64,000 nucleotides of DNA from Spinellus fusiger. Its lineage: Eukaryota; Mucoromycota; Mucoromycetes; Mucorales; Phycomycetaceae. Within the stretch, counting starts at the first letter, position 1, and the number at the start of each line of letters is the position of its first letter. Location of the stretch: contig JALLLS010000022.1 in assembly GCA_025094145.1 (NCBI GenBank), positions 124,001 to 188,000 on the forward strand, written 5' to 3'. Below the pieces are notes generated by a model. That model was not told where the DNA came from. It saw only the letters and a list, made by a program, of their open reading frames with translations, and did not search any database. Shown piece after piece: positions 46,545 through 59,000 of the stretch. The position numbers and the translations under genes are program-made.

Positions 46545-47894
46545 ATGGAGGTCAAAAAAGACAAAGTCAAAGCCAAGCGTGTAAAGACAGCCACCAAGTC
46601 AGAGTCACTGCAGGACAAGACGATCAAGATAAAACTCACCACCAAAGAAACTACCCACAGCGGCTCAGATGATGAAGATGAACCAGAGGCAGCAATTGAA
46701 GAACACTTGATTCTGCGACTCCCTGCCAGTAGTATGAGTGACAAACTCCATGAGCATGTTAGAAAACGAGAAATACCGGAAGACGTGCGACTCCATTTTA
46801 AAGGTGACATCTCATTCTATTCCAAGTGCCTAGGCTAATACTATTGTTGTATCTTTTCTTTTTCTGTGGGTTGGGTGGGTCTAAACTATAGACAACCGAA
46901 GAGGTTACTTTTATTTGGAAGGCAAGAAATACGATACAACTCTGGTGGATCTGCCAACCATTGTAGAATCCCAGAAAACACTTGATAAAAAACAGTTTTA
47001 TAAGATTGCTGATATTTCACAGGTAGAACACACAATGAATGAAGTCTAGATACCAATACACAGCCGATAGATGTTGCTGGTGGAAGGCCCTTCAAAAGAG
47101 GAGAATGCACCATCCCTTGCCAATGGAAAACACAGTACAGATCCCTATGCTTACCAACACGGTCTGGCACCTCCACTAAAGCATGTTCGCAAAAGACGCT
47201 TTAGAAAGAAGCTGTCTAAACGGGTAAAGAGAAGGCATCGCACTGTCCATGGGTGTATTTATGCGTGCATAGGCTATTGAAGAAGTAGAGCGAGAGGTAG
47301 AGCGACTGTTGGAAGTGGACGCTACAGCTGAGGATGTGCAGTACGGTAAGCTCTACTGCTGTGTCGGTTGATGTCTTATAGGGTATTTAGAGGTGGTGGA
47401 CAACCGTGAAATGGAACTGGAGCTGGAGTCAGACGCAGGCACCCACGACATTGATATTGATATGAGTGACGCTGAGAGTGAGAGTGACGAGGATCTTGCT
47501 GCTGCTATTGACCGTGGTTTGGAAGAACTGGAGGAGGAAGACAATGATGATGACGACGACGACGATGACGATGATAATGACGATGATGATAGTGAAGAAG
47601 ACGAAGACGAAGACGAAGGTGGCAAGACAGGTGAAATTGGTAAGTAGTGTCTAGTGAATGTAACTACTAAAAATGTAGAGCAAAAGCGACAAGAGATCGC
47701 GGAAATCAAACAGGCTATACAGCGCAAGATACGCGATTTGATGACAGCACCCAATGCCATGCTCAAGGTAAGTGTCTATTCTAAAAGACTGTTTATTCAT
47801 GGTGGCTGTTTAGAAACGATTCGAGACGTCCATCGAGAGTTTAAAGAAGGAGTTGGCATTAAAAGAAGCCCATTTAGCAGAAATGAGCAAATAA
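46545..47894 (+). CDS. TAF7: TAF7, TFIID subunit
   Basis: Seven exons: 46545-46803, 46892-47022, 47071-47223, 47273-47345, 47391-47639, 47679-47767, 47814-47894; 344 aa, near the 349 aa of human TAF7. The TAFII55 N-terminal domain is clear: EEHLILRLPASSMSDKLHEH, REIPEDVRLHFK, DNRRGYFYLEGKKYDTTLVD and LPTIVESQKTLDKKQFYKI. A basic stretch (KHVRKRRFRKKLSKR) follows, then a long Asp/Glu run (about residues 255-290), then a C-terminal coiled coil (QKRQEIAEIKQAIQRKIRD). TAF7 binds TAF1 in TFIID and restrains its activities at promoters. The 39-nt intron 47640-47678 is very short but has a TACTAA-like branch site. Confidence 0.92.
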
Positions 47895-48198
47895 AAAAGA
47901 AAAATGACAATCATCGGAGTCCATCAAACTCATTAGTCTATAAAGTTCATTAGAGGAATACACTATAAACAGTGCAAAAGAGTAACCAAGAAATGGGATC
48001 CACTGAATTGTCGTATATTGTCCGATATAACAAAGACAGACCAAATATTCAACTTGTATCATGTAATATGAATAAAATTGCCTCACAGTTGATATATAAA
48101 AAACATAAAAAAAAACATAAACACAAGAAAAACAGGTTATTATTTATATATATGCATATATAATAATATATATACATATATTTTCATTTATTATATCA

Positions 48199-48342
48199 TA
48201 GGTGAGAGGCCCTCACGAGCCTGCCAAAAATTGCCACCGCACCCGAAGGTACAGCAGACGGGTATTGGTTGTAGTTTTCAACCAGCAATAAACCAGCATC
48301 GGTAGAAACCTCACACGCGTGGTTATGCCCTAGCACAAGAAT
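48199..48342 (-). ncRNA. U4 spliceosomal snRNA
   Basis: About 144 nt on the minus strand, matching the usual U4 length. The 5' part CTTGTGCTAGGGC suits U4/U6 stem II. The 5' stem-loop carries the k-turn halves GTGAGG and ACCGATG. TTTATTGCTGGTTGAAAAC is the conserved stem I block, as in yeast and human U4, followed by CCAATACCCG. The Sm site GGCAATTTTTGGCAG covers 48234-48221. A terminal stem GTGAG/CTCAC lies at 48216-48202. U4 pairs with U6 and chaperones it into the tri-snRNP. It is upstream-flanked by a TATA box and repeated elements (separate entry). The 5' and 3' ends are good to a few bases only. Confidence 0.9.
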
Positions 48343-48372
48343 GTAGAACAACTGGGCCATGGAAACCTCCTG

Positions 48373-48479
48373 TATTTATAGTTTTTTTTCTATATTTTAG
48401 ACAAGTCACATTTGATCTTCCGTCATAAAGAAGGTTCTGAGATGCAAAATGTGACCTTTAGTTAAACTAAGTCACATTC
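48373..48479 (-). promoter_or_regulatory. U4 snRNA promoter: TATA box and three AAGTCACATT elements
   Basis: On the minus strand TATAAATA (48380-48373) lies about 31-38 nt before the inferred RNA start. Upstream are three copies of one motif: AAGTCACATTT (48403-48413), its inverse AAATGTGACCT (48447-48457) and AAGTCACATTC (48469-48479), all plus-strand coordinates. Position and repetition suggest an snRNA-type upstream sequence element; function is inferred. Confidence 0.55.
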
Positions 48480-49340
48480 TGTAGCATTCATTCATTCTCC
48501 TAAGTCATTTTGTCCTACAAAAAAAAGATATTTCTTCTGTAGGTGACTCATTGATGGCTAATAAAGCATACACACACACATACACACATACACACATACA
48601 TACATACATACATAAATATATATTTACATAAAGAAAAAGGCCTGGAAAATAGAAATAATATTTATTGGACAAATTTAACAGAATAAAGTTGATAAATAAA
48701 TATAGAATGAATTCTCTCTAATATTTAGCTTTTTCTGTTTTTGCCATAGGAAAGTGCGGCAGTACAATGAATAGGAGAGCAGCTTCATGTGAGGTGTGCT
48801 TCATTGTTTCAACACCCGATTCTACTGACAGGGGTATACGAGTGAGGGATGGGGAAAAGAAATACTGTTTTATGGGTATCATTTCCTTCTGGATTGTTTA
48901 CAGCAAGAGTAGACTGCCTAAAGTATTGTCTATCTTTATTTTACATATAAGAATGAGATGATTTCATTGAATGCATTGTAAAAAATAACATTTATTAGTA
49001 TAAAAAAAATAAGATCTCGTATAAAAGTATACATTAAAATACTACTTTACAATAATAATAATTGAATTATTTACTCTTAAATGTTCATAAGTAACAATGG
49101 AACAGAAAGAGAAAGAGAGAGAAAAAAGAGACTATTTTTCTATTATTGAGTCAAGTAGAATAAGTGTAAGTTGTTCTTTGCAATGTAACTGTATGGCCTT
49201 TTGTTAGTAAAAGGATTTCTTGAAATTAACGAATAGTCTTATTTATTCATACTTTCAAAATACCAATGCCATCTCATATTTACATTATCTACTCTTTCAA
49301 TATGGACAATGATCAAACAGTTATCAGTCAATATTCTCTC

Positions 49341-49375
<35 letters not shown>

Positions 49376-50007
49376 AAATCACACTTAGTTCTGATAGAAG
49401 AGAAAAAGATAAACTATATTTCTTTTGATATATCTATTGTAAATACTCTAAGCTTCATGGTATTTTTTTTCATCTACTTTCCATGGCAGATATAGCTTTT
49501 TTATTCGCATATACTACACGAAACTTTTATAGATATAAAGTATTTGTAAAGTATCTATTAAAAATAAACCAACATGGCAAGTTGGATGTAGAATATAAGC
49601 AACCACTTATTTTTATTTTGCTTGTTTGTCTTGTAGTAGGAATGGTCTACTAAATTACAAATGCTTACAATAGAAAATATCTTCTATTCATGCTTTGATA
49701 TTCATGCTTTGCCGTGAATAATTCAGTGAGAAAAATGAATCTCTTTACTCATTCTACGAGTGAATATGCCTTCTTCATACCAACCACAGGCTAACTTTGA
49801 TATTGCCCTCCTTTAATTATATTTCTTAAAGAACTCAAGTTTTTCATTTTCATTTTCCATAGATATGCACATTGATGACGGTATTGCAGTGGGGCTCTAT
49901 CAACAAACCACAGAATAATACATACAGGTGAACAAGGGCAGTGGTAGGCTAGAGAGTATCAAACCTTGAGACTGAGATATCATATTTACCTTTTTATTGA
50001 TAAAGGA
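48480..50007. other. AT-rich intergenic region
   Basis: No supported gene. Contains a (CACATA)n-type tract at 48571-48612, an (ATT)n run at about 49338-49373, and a moderately GC-rich island at 48745-48880 with a 64-codon frame lacking any domain. The right end is the 3' flank of the RdRP gene. Confidence 0.4.
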
Positions 50008-53000
50008 TCATTTTCCAGAAATACTATTCTCTGTCACATGAAGAGCTCTTAGACGCTTTAACCAGGTACGGTCGATCGTCATGGCTATGTATAAATCAGG
50101 GCTTATACTTTCAGAAAGACCATTCTTTTTTATTTTTCGTGTACATGCATCGGCCTTGATACGACGCAGACAATCAAAGGCCACAACATAGCAGTAGTTT
50201 GAATGTTTTCCATCCTTAATAGTACGTATGTAGGCATAACTTGCCTTCAATGTTTTTAACAATCGCCCACCATTGACCTTGCTATCAAGGGTGAGATAGT
50301 TGGATTGAGTGGAGGTAACATTCTCGAATATACTGGCAAAGTACTCTTCCAGCTCAAAGGTTGTAGTGAATTGCTGGGATTCCTCAAAAACAGACGGTGC
50401 ATGTTTCTTGTTTCGGGGATGCGTGTGCTTTCGACAGTGTTGGCGGTAAACCTCATAACTTTCGTCTATTTGTTGCTTTATTGCCTTCATATCATTCAAT
50501 AGATCAGTGTTCCCCCCTTTGATGGCTCTGTCCATATGCAAGTTCCATGGAGAAGACAGATCAATATCATTCCGAGACACTATGTCATCAAGGGCCAGGT
50601 TCTTGAGATGATTCGCAAATATATCTGTTTCTTCTAGCAAAGTGACATACAAATGATCCATTGTTGTGGTCGCAATATGTTTTCGAGAGCTCTTTTCTGA
50701 ATGGTTCTCTCCCAGTGCAAAGTTCTTTTCTCTCTGTTTATGTCTCTTATCCACAAACCAACGTGGATATACGAGTGAAGAGAAGTCCTTTTGGTCTCGT
50801 TGAAAGACACTGGGTTTAAGCAAAAGTCCTTGTTTGGAGGCATCTACAAGCTTAGCACACATATGGGCAAGGTAAATAACATTTTCGTCTTTAAATGACT
50901 TGTTTTCTGCTAATACAGTTCTCCAATTTTCGTAGAGGCCAAGCATAGTTTCAGGTAAAGATACAGAGATAAATTCGCTTTTCAGAGCACTCTGTTGCTG
51001 ATGTTCATCTCTACAAGAAGAAACAAGATGTCGAACTGCTTGCTTGTCATGATCAAATGCTGTATATGCCTTTTCCGGTAAAGATGATTTTGGTGAGGCA
51101 CGGAATGGCTCCACAATGGCCTCATTCCAGCAGCAGAAGATCTGGAGAGTACACGTCAGTTATACCATTACTGCTCTATCCACAGAATGTCCAGTTCTGT
51201 TTCTATGGCGTCTAGTTACTTACAATGTCACCATCATAGTCTCCTCCTCCCAAGAGACTGGCGAGAGACTGATGTCCTTGAGTAGGAAACACAACAATGT
51301 CGGTGTATATGTGCAGTGCCTCACAGTCTATCGCTCGAACCTTTTGAATATCACTCTCAAGCCCACAAGGATTTCGAGTAACAATTATGTCTCCCAATAT
51401 TAGACTGGGTCGGACACCTGTTGACTGCTGCATACGCCAACTGGACAGCTGAAGAAAGATCTCTCCTTCTTTCAACTGGCCTGTGGGATCAGGAATACAA
51501 GTTACTGTGCAGGACTTCTCTATCTCTATTTTATACTTGGTTGCTAAATTGAACAAGGTGTCTCGAAAGACCCGAGTGACTTTCTTTGCAACGTAAGCAT
51601 TGGTCAAGTCAAAGCCTGCATCAAAGAGACGCACCAATGTCTCATGCACTCTAGAAGGAGGTTCCGAGTACTGATTGGTTTTCCCGTCATTATTATAGCG
51701 CTGTGTAGATGGTTCCTGGGTCTCTTCTTCCACTGTCCAATCCTCAAACACATCTTGATTGTTCTTGCCTGTCCACACGCCTTTCTCAATATCTTCCAGT
51801 TCAGCACGAGCCCGCATGAGTCCACCTTCACTCACCACCCATTCTCGTAGCAGTCGAATATCGTTGTTATCTGTGATCATACTCACAAGACGACGAATAT
51901 AGTTTTGTAAAAGCGTGACAAACACCTCGGCTGGCACTCCTCCTGATGAAAGACACTGTATGAACTGAGTATTTAGACTTGCTGGATAGATACAAATAGA
52001 TCGCTTGACAAGATCAAATGTATAGTGCAGTGGGTCTGTGTTCATATCAGCTTGTACAATTCCTGTCTTGAACTTATTCTGTGAATGGCGGATTTCGATC
52101 CATTCACCCGAGTTGAAATCCAAGACAGGAGGCAGAATCCAGATACCCTTGGCACCACCAATACGGCCTTGAATCGCACAAGGAAGTGCTTCTGCTCCCT
52201 CAATGGCCATGATTTTGTGCATGGCAGCCCATGAAATAATGCCACACCCATCCGTCATACATGTTTCTTCCTCTCCCGCTCTTCCAGAGTGAATATCATC
52301 TACATAACGTATGGCAGAAGGCTCAAAGACAAGGGTTGGAATACTGTTACTATAGCCAAGTCCCATTCGACTTGCAAACTTATGTAGGGTCATTTTCCAA
52401 TTCTCTACTACAGGAATATGCCAGTCAATGACTTTTCGAATGCTTATCTCTTTCAGAGAGTCTCCTTTAGTGGCAAAGAGAACAATGGTGTCATCTTTAA
52501 TGAACAAGAATTCAAACACTCGGCCCATTAATAGAAAGGGCTTTAGAAAAAAGTCCTTTTGAGATCGAACAAGAGAAGGGTGTGACATTTTACTCAACTT
52601 CATTTCCAAGAAGCGGTCTTGACCAAACTTCCGAAAGAATCGATTCGAAGCCCCTACGCTAGGTGCCCTTAATCGTATTTCTGGTGGTTTGTCTTGTGTC
52701 AAGAGAATTGTCACACTAAAATGTAACATTCTGTTCTTTGTTTCTTTTTTCAGATGTGTCCATACATAATCCGAGCAGCGCTCCATGAGTGAGCTGTTGC
52801 CCCACTTCTCTTTTCCATCCTTGGTGTTGTACCATGTCATCATTGTATGATACAACTCGCGTGGCTCTTTTTTGATAGCAGCAATGAATTTCTGTAGTGC
52901 TTCAAAGGGAAGTTGTGACCATGCGATGTGGTAATGCAGAAGAAAGCGTGCAATTTCAAAGCGAGACACCCATGAGATGTTTCCAAGTTTGACAGTGCCA

Positions 53001-53829
53001 TAGCCACAAATGATGTTGGACTCTGACGTTTGTTGAAGGTTATTCCATCGACTGAAGGGTGAAGGAGGCGGCGTAGGAGAAGGCGTTAAATCCCCTAAAT
53101 GAACAGGAGTTTTTTTTGTGGTGTCTTGGTCTACTTTCTGTTTCTTCATGTGGGTCGTGCTTTCTCCTGAATTAGATCGCTTGGTAACAAGACATGAAGA
53201 TGTCTCTGGTTTCTCAAGCGACAAGTGATGAGAAGCCGGTGGTGTTGGAAGATCAGAATACTCCAGTGCATTAGAATCTGCATCCAAGAAATCCACGTCC
53301 ACGTCCACGTCCACGTCCACGTCCATGTCCATATCCAATAAAGCCGGATCCAGATCCAATAGCTCTGGATGTGTATCCAGCAGTGCTAAATCTGTGTCCA
53401 GCAGCTGGAAATCATCCTCAAACATATCCGACTCTGAGTTATTTGAAGTCCATTCATCACTCAAGGTATTGGATTTGTCTTTTGAATTGCCATTGAATGC
53501 TAAGACCATTAAACAACAACTGTCAACCAAAGAATAACTAAGTTGTCTTTTCTCTTTCTTTCTTTACCGGTATAGAACTCTATCACAGCCGCCTGTATTC
53601 TAGCAGTGAGGTCTTTTAGTGTTTTTTTAGTGCCTTGTGGTGGAGTCCACTGAAGAAACTGTCTAATTACTTGGTCAAGTCTTTTGGGGTCAAGTGCACA
53701 CAGACTCTCAAAGATAACGATCTCTGGTGGCTGGGTATCTTTGGCTGAAAGAAGTTGGATTCTTTCACGTAATCCCAAGTGAATATACACCTGTTTTGCA
53801 CAACGTAGAACATTTGGGTTGTTTGTCAT
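50008..53829 (-). CDS. cellular RNA-dependent RNA polymerase (RNA silencing)
   Basis: Minus strand, three exons: 53829-53568, 53499-51224, 51141-50008; 1,223 aa, typical for eukaryotic RdRPs (RdRP family, QDE-1/Rdp1 type). The catalytic loop LLGGGDYDGDI matches the DxDGD active-site motif. Upstream blocks include MTDGCGIISWAAM, QGRIGGAKGIWIL and GDIIVTRNPCGLESDIQKVR. These enzymes make dsRNA from aberrant transcripts to feed Dicer and Argonaute in quelling and transposon or virus defence. Between a conserved N-terminal segment and the core lies a low-complexity acidic region with LLDTDLALLDTHPELLDLD and a (DV)n run encoded by a CACGTC-type hexamer repeat. The start at 53829 is the first ATG in frame. 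Confidence 0.92.
53286..53345 (-). repeat. in-frame hexanucleotide repeat within the RdRP gene
   Basis: Five perfect TCCACG units followed by TCCATG, TCCATA and degenerating TCCAAT/TCCAGA units encode the Asp-Val and Leu-Asp runs of the RdRP N-terminal region. The six-base unit preserves frame when copy number changes. Confidence 0.8.
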
Positions 53830-55059
53830 TTCTTCTGTCTTCAATCGTATGAAAAATAGTGCAATAAATAATAGAAACACCAATATAAAAGACACTACAA
53901 GTCAAGAGATACTTTGTCAAAGAGAAAGAAAGAGAAATTTTAACCCACTATATGCCGCTTGACTTCTCTATTCCACTGACATAAGTACACATAAAACAAG
54001 TCACACTGATTTTTCATTGTTCTCCATGTTTTCTTGGAAGTAATCTACTGCCACTCTACTATCATGGTCACGTCTTTTAGAGTGAAAAAAAAGAAGACAC
54101 ATAGAAAGAGAGATCCAAATGAAATGGTGCTATTTGTTCTATTATATTTTTCTTTTTTTTTATATTCTAATTTGGTAGAAAGGAAGTTATAATGGAGGAT
54201 ACTCGTCCTTAGTGTAAACTAAAGATGTGAAGAATGACAAGTACCAAATCCATGGCAGAGTATATTTCTCAAGGCATAAGACATTATCCTAATATCACCC
54301 AAGAATAAAAGAGAATAGAGTAAGAAGTTTCATTTCTGTCAGTCTATTATCCTCTCTGAAATGTAATCCAAAGGAAACATAGACAATTAAACGCGTTATA
54401 GTAGCCTTTACTTTACTGGTAGGTTGACCTTTTTCTTTTTTTTTATATTTATAAGTGTCCATCATCATTCCATACACAACCACTGCTGTCACACTACGAT
54501 ACATAAAGTTTACTATTTTCTAACTGAGCTCTCTGCAGCAGATATGACATTCCATTTATGGATGGTTTACATTTAGGTGTCTAAATGTTGTTGCAGAGGC
54601 ACTGTATTCATCATTGTGCTGACGCAAAAGCACATCATTGCAGGTGCCTTAATCTAAAGGGACTGAAAATTAATTCACTTTTCTCAATATCTGGACTAAT
54701 TTCATACTAGAAGACAATAACAACAACAACAACAACATATATCTTCTCTTTTTTCTTTTCTTTTTCTTCTCATAGCATTATTATTTTTATAATATCTGTA
54801 CTATTCAACACTGTAAACATCTTTATTAGAACTCCCCTTAATATGGATAGAAAAGAGGGTACACACTGTAATGAGTTTAGCCATTTTCCACCATATGTTG
54901 AACTTGAACTCTATTCTGGCTGGAGCATAGTGGACCATTTTAATAAAACTAAAGTTAAATTGTCGCTCAAGAATGGCCAAAAGAGAAAAATACAATGACA
55001 GGGCCCTTTGATAGTTACGTAGAACAGTTGTGAGTGATCCCCAACAAGACAAAGAGATC
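53830..55059. other. AT-rich intergenic region
   Basis: RdRP promoter side followed by spacer with a (CAA)n run at about 54717-54737. No supported gene. Part may be flank of the adjacent Tc1/mariner remnant. Confidence 0.4.
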
Positions 55060-55815
55060 ATTATAGTAGACATGCCCATCAATGTATCAAAGCCAACCTT
55101 AAAGAATTACTTTGATGAAATAGACTTCTATTCATTCAGTCCATTAGTAAAGTCTATTTTAACAACGAAAGCACTGAGCCTTAATTATAGTGGGTCCAAG
55201 AGCATATCAACCAGACTCATGAACAGTGGCAGAGGATAGTCTAGTTGGATGAGTCCAGAGTGAAGCTCATGACCTAGGACAGAGGGCTAAAATTCATCAG
55301 CCAGCCTGGTACGGCTTTTGAGCCTAAGAATGTCCTAGAAATGAGGAAGTTTGGAGGTAGTGGAGTGATGGTATGGGGCTGTTTTAGTGGGGAGGGTGAT
55401 GGGGGATGGATCATAGTAAGGGGTAAGCTGAACTCCGACAAGTGCATTGATGTCTTGGGAGATGTCTAATTCCATGAACTCAAATCTCTCTCTCTTCTAA
55501 GCCCTGGAGTCAGTTACCGCCCACAGATGAACAATGCTAGAGATTATAAGAACAAGGCAACTCAATTAGAGAGTAGTAAATGGTATAGTAGTTGCTTTTT
55601 ACTGGCTGTTGCAATATTGATCTCAATCCAGTGGAGGGAGCATCTGTAGACTTAATTGAATATTATTAGAAAGGACAAGATTTTATATTCCACTAGACAA
55701 AGGTTAGAGACTGCCCTGATGCTGGAATGGGGCAAAATATCTAAAAGAAGTGACAGATATCCTCATTGCCAGTATGGGGCGGAGATGTCAGACTGTTGTT
55801 AATGCCAAAGAATAA
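55060..55815 (+). pseudogene. Tc1/mariner transposase remnant
   Basis: Translated in shifting frames it gives TLKNYFDEIDFYSFSPLVKS, then SPE-type remnants of the first catalytic Asp block, AFEPKNVLE, GVMVWGCFS, and near the end a GRRCQ-like block. These are landmarks of Tc1/mariner DDE transposases (a GGxxMVWGCF core and a C-terminal RR block). There are multiple stops and frameshifts and no recognisable termini. It is dead. Confidence 0.7.
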
Positions 55816-56083
55816 CAGTGGTTACTAAGCAACCTTACAATAAAAACCACTGCTATTTATTATCAACACTCCTATCTTTATCTATTCAAAGTTATACGTC
55901 TTTAGCCAATGAATTCATAAAGTGATAGCACTATTAAGATAAAGTAGGAGCCTGAAAAAGACTGTCTGAATTCGAAATGGCCTAATTTTTTTTACTGTTG
56001 ACATTGGACAGTCACAAATATTCATCTATAAATATAATTCATGCAATCTACCTATTGTCTGCACGTTGATAGTCTAATACACC
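55816..56083 (+). promoter_or_regulatory. upstream region of CDC16
   Basis: AT-rich 268-bp spacer between the transposon remnant and the CDC16 start. No specific site was seen. Confidence 0.3.
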
Positions 56084-59000
56084 ATGACAAACACACCTTC
56101 TGCTCACCGATCTTCAACATCTCTCCCACAGACTCCCAAAAAGCACTCTTCTCTTAAGTCTCTTAAAAGACCCTCATCTCTTCAATGTCCCAAAAGACAC
56201 TCTTCTCTGCTGTCTCCCACAAGACACCACCACCAACAGTCTCCTGCAAGACCCTCTTCTTTGTACTCTGGCTCACAGTCTCCTGAAAGACAGTCAGGTT
56301 TACATCCTTACATGTCTCGCAGTCTCCTATCCACCCTGAGACAAGAACCATCCGAGTCACCTCTACGCGACTACCTCTCTTCCCAGGTCAACATCCAGGA
56401 CCACTCACCTGTAAAGGAAGACTGTATCTCCCAGCACTCTTTCGACTCTTCACCAAAACGCCCTTTTGAAAGCGGCAGTGAACTGTGTCACAATGAGTCC
56501 TCAGCAGAGTACACCCCAAGAGAGCCCTCTCTCATTAACAAGCATGAAGCCAGCCAGCTCTTGAGCTCAGTTGCTTCCAAGAAAAAGTCTGACAATGAGG
56601 CCATCCAATGCGATGCTACACCTCAGGACAAAACAAAAAGACCTCTGTCCAATGTCTACAACAAGGACATAAAGAGCCAGTTAAAAGAACTCTTTCTGGG
56701 GGCGATGGATAGCCATTCACCCTACAATGCTATCTACTATGCTGAGAAGATTGCTGATATGTCAGGTAAGGAAGATACTCTACTCAATACAAAAAGGAGT
56801 GAGAGTGAGAAAGAATGTGTATATTAAACAAGAAATATTCTCTTTTATATACATGTGCACTGTAGACAGAACCAACAACGACTGTCTCGACTTGATTGGA
56901 CTCTACATGCAAACAGGCCAACACCAAAGAGCCTTGTATTTGCTAAACCGAGACAATCTTGTGAAGGGTGAAGTCCGTGGCCAGTACTTTGCGGCTGTGT
57001 GTACGGTAAGCAACTACAGAAAACACTGCATAAAGACATGCATGTGTATGTGTTTATGTGTGTATGTGTGTATTTATGTATGTATCTATTTCTTATAGAA
57101 CACATTGGGACGTTACAGTGAAACATTTGACTACATTGGCGCCCACACTCTATTCAACACAACAAGCAAGTACCTTTTCTTATTAACAACTAAGCAGCTA
57201 ACCAGATAACTAACCATGTTCATTTGTTTGTTTGTATGGGGAAATAGAGTGGACACCTTCAAGCACTATCAAGGTACAGTAGAAAACACACTATAGATAG
57301 CAACCCTCTGTTCACTTTCTCTGTTCTTGTACTAATGCATTTGTGTTGATTCATCATTAGACTGAGTCTTTGATCAATTTGGAAAGAGGAAGAGCGTACT
57401 TGAAGTTGGATCAACCAGAGCTAGCCTCGGCTCAGTTCGTGAATGCACTGATGATAGATGCACGGTGTTGTGAGGTAAAGTACTTTATTTTATATTTTAT
57501 ATCAAGAACTATGTAATAACGAAGAGATGTCTAGGCATTGGACCTCTTAGTAGATAACAAACTACTATCAGAAGAAGTTGGTAAGAGTCATGACACTTCA
57601 ATGTGTTTGTTTGTTTTTAGAATGAGAAAAAGAAAGGATAATAACTCTTGGCTATTAGAATGGGCCTTTGTGACGGGTCTTGACTATGAAAAACACTGTG
57701 GATCCAATGATGAAGTGATCCGATCTTTGTATTCGATGAAGATCAGACAGGTAAGTGATCTTATTTCGCATTCGGTGGACTCATTGAACTCTGTAGTATG
57801 CTCATCTCAGAGACGTTGATGCAGCCGAGGATGTATTAAGAACTCATCTTGGATTAAAAGACTGCACAAAAATATTGCTAAGCAAATCAGAGGTCTACTT
57901 CAGCAATGGTTATTATCGAGAGGCTCTGCAGGTGTGCCTGAGGTAAGGACATTCACCACCCATTGTCATTGGAGAATAGACAACTCAAGCCTAGAATTCT
58001 ATTCTATAGAGTGCGTCAGAAGGATAAATACAATGCTCGGATTATTCCAATCCTAGCACTATGTTATTATGAACTGAAGATGAAGGTTGAGCTTCATGAT
58101 CTTATTATGGGTCTTACGGACCTATTGTCTGATAGATTCGAAGCAGGGTATGCAGTAGCCCTTTTTAACTTGATGAATGAAGACTATTCTTCAGCAAAGA
58201 TTTGCTTTTTGTAAGTGGACTCAATGCTTATATATATCTTTCATTCATTCATCTTAACTGAATGTGTGTTTTGATACTAGGGATGTTCTAAAGGCCAATC
58301 GATATATGGAGCACGCCTGGATGGGGTTAGGTGACATATGTGCACTTATGGGCGACCATGAAGCAGGCATTAAGGCCTACCAAGAATGCAATACAATGGT
58401 GTCTAGGTAATGTGTGCTAGTGGCTTCGACACTTACTGACGAGTTATTCTTTTTTTAAAAAAAACAGTTCGCATCGTCCCTACCTGGCTCTTGGAAGGCA
58501 TTACATGAAGATTGGCCATCTGGATGAGGCTATTAAGAACCTATCCAAAAGCAACAAAATGTATAAGAATGACCCCCATATCTACCTTGAGATGGGTATT
58601 TACTATTTGAAAAAGAAAGAGTAAGTGGGACTGGACACGTTGAAAATACACAGTTGATTCATTATGACATTAGCTACCGGGCTGCCCTAGACGGGTTGAG
58701 CATGGCAGCTGCGGCCACAGATGAGAGGCATGAAAACCTGGGTGATTTCTGGCAGTCTCTTTGGTGCAGTTTTGGAGAGTGCTATCGTCATCTAGAGTAA
58801 GTATATCTTTCTATTTATTTATTTTTGTTGGTTGCTTATTTTTATGGCTGCTGTGTAGAGAGTATGACCGTGCCATTAGTTGTTTCGAGTTGGCAGAAAC
58901 TCATGGCAGACAGGTGAGTGATATTTGCATATCTAAAGGTGAGATATGCTATCTTCAGGGCCAATACAAAAAAGCAATCAACTATTTTGAAAAGGTATGT

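Noticed and set aside
47346..47381. A 36-nt intron in TAF7
   Set aside because: The acceptor at 47389-47390 gives 45 nt, keeps frame, and avoids three extra residues not expected in the family.
47353..47766. Ser-rich minus-strand frame of 137 codons
   Set aside because: Antisense of the Asp/Glu run of TAF7.
48196..48360. A 54-codon open frame on the minus strand, starting MAQLFYILVLGHNHACEVS
   Set aside because: It overlaps the U4 snRNA almost exactly; the conserved U4 blocks and Sm site explain the sequence, and the TATA position puts the transcript start after this ATG.
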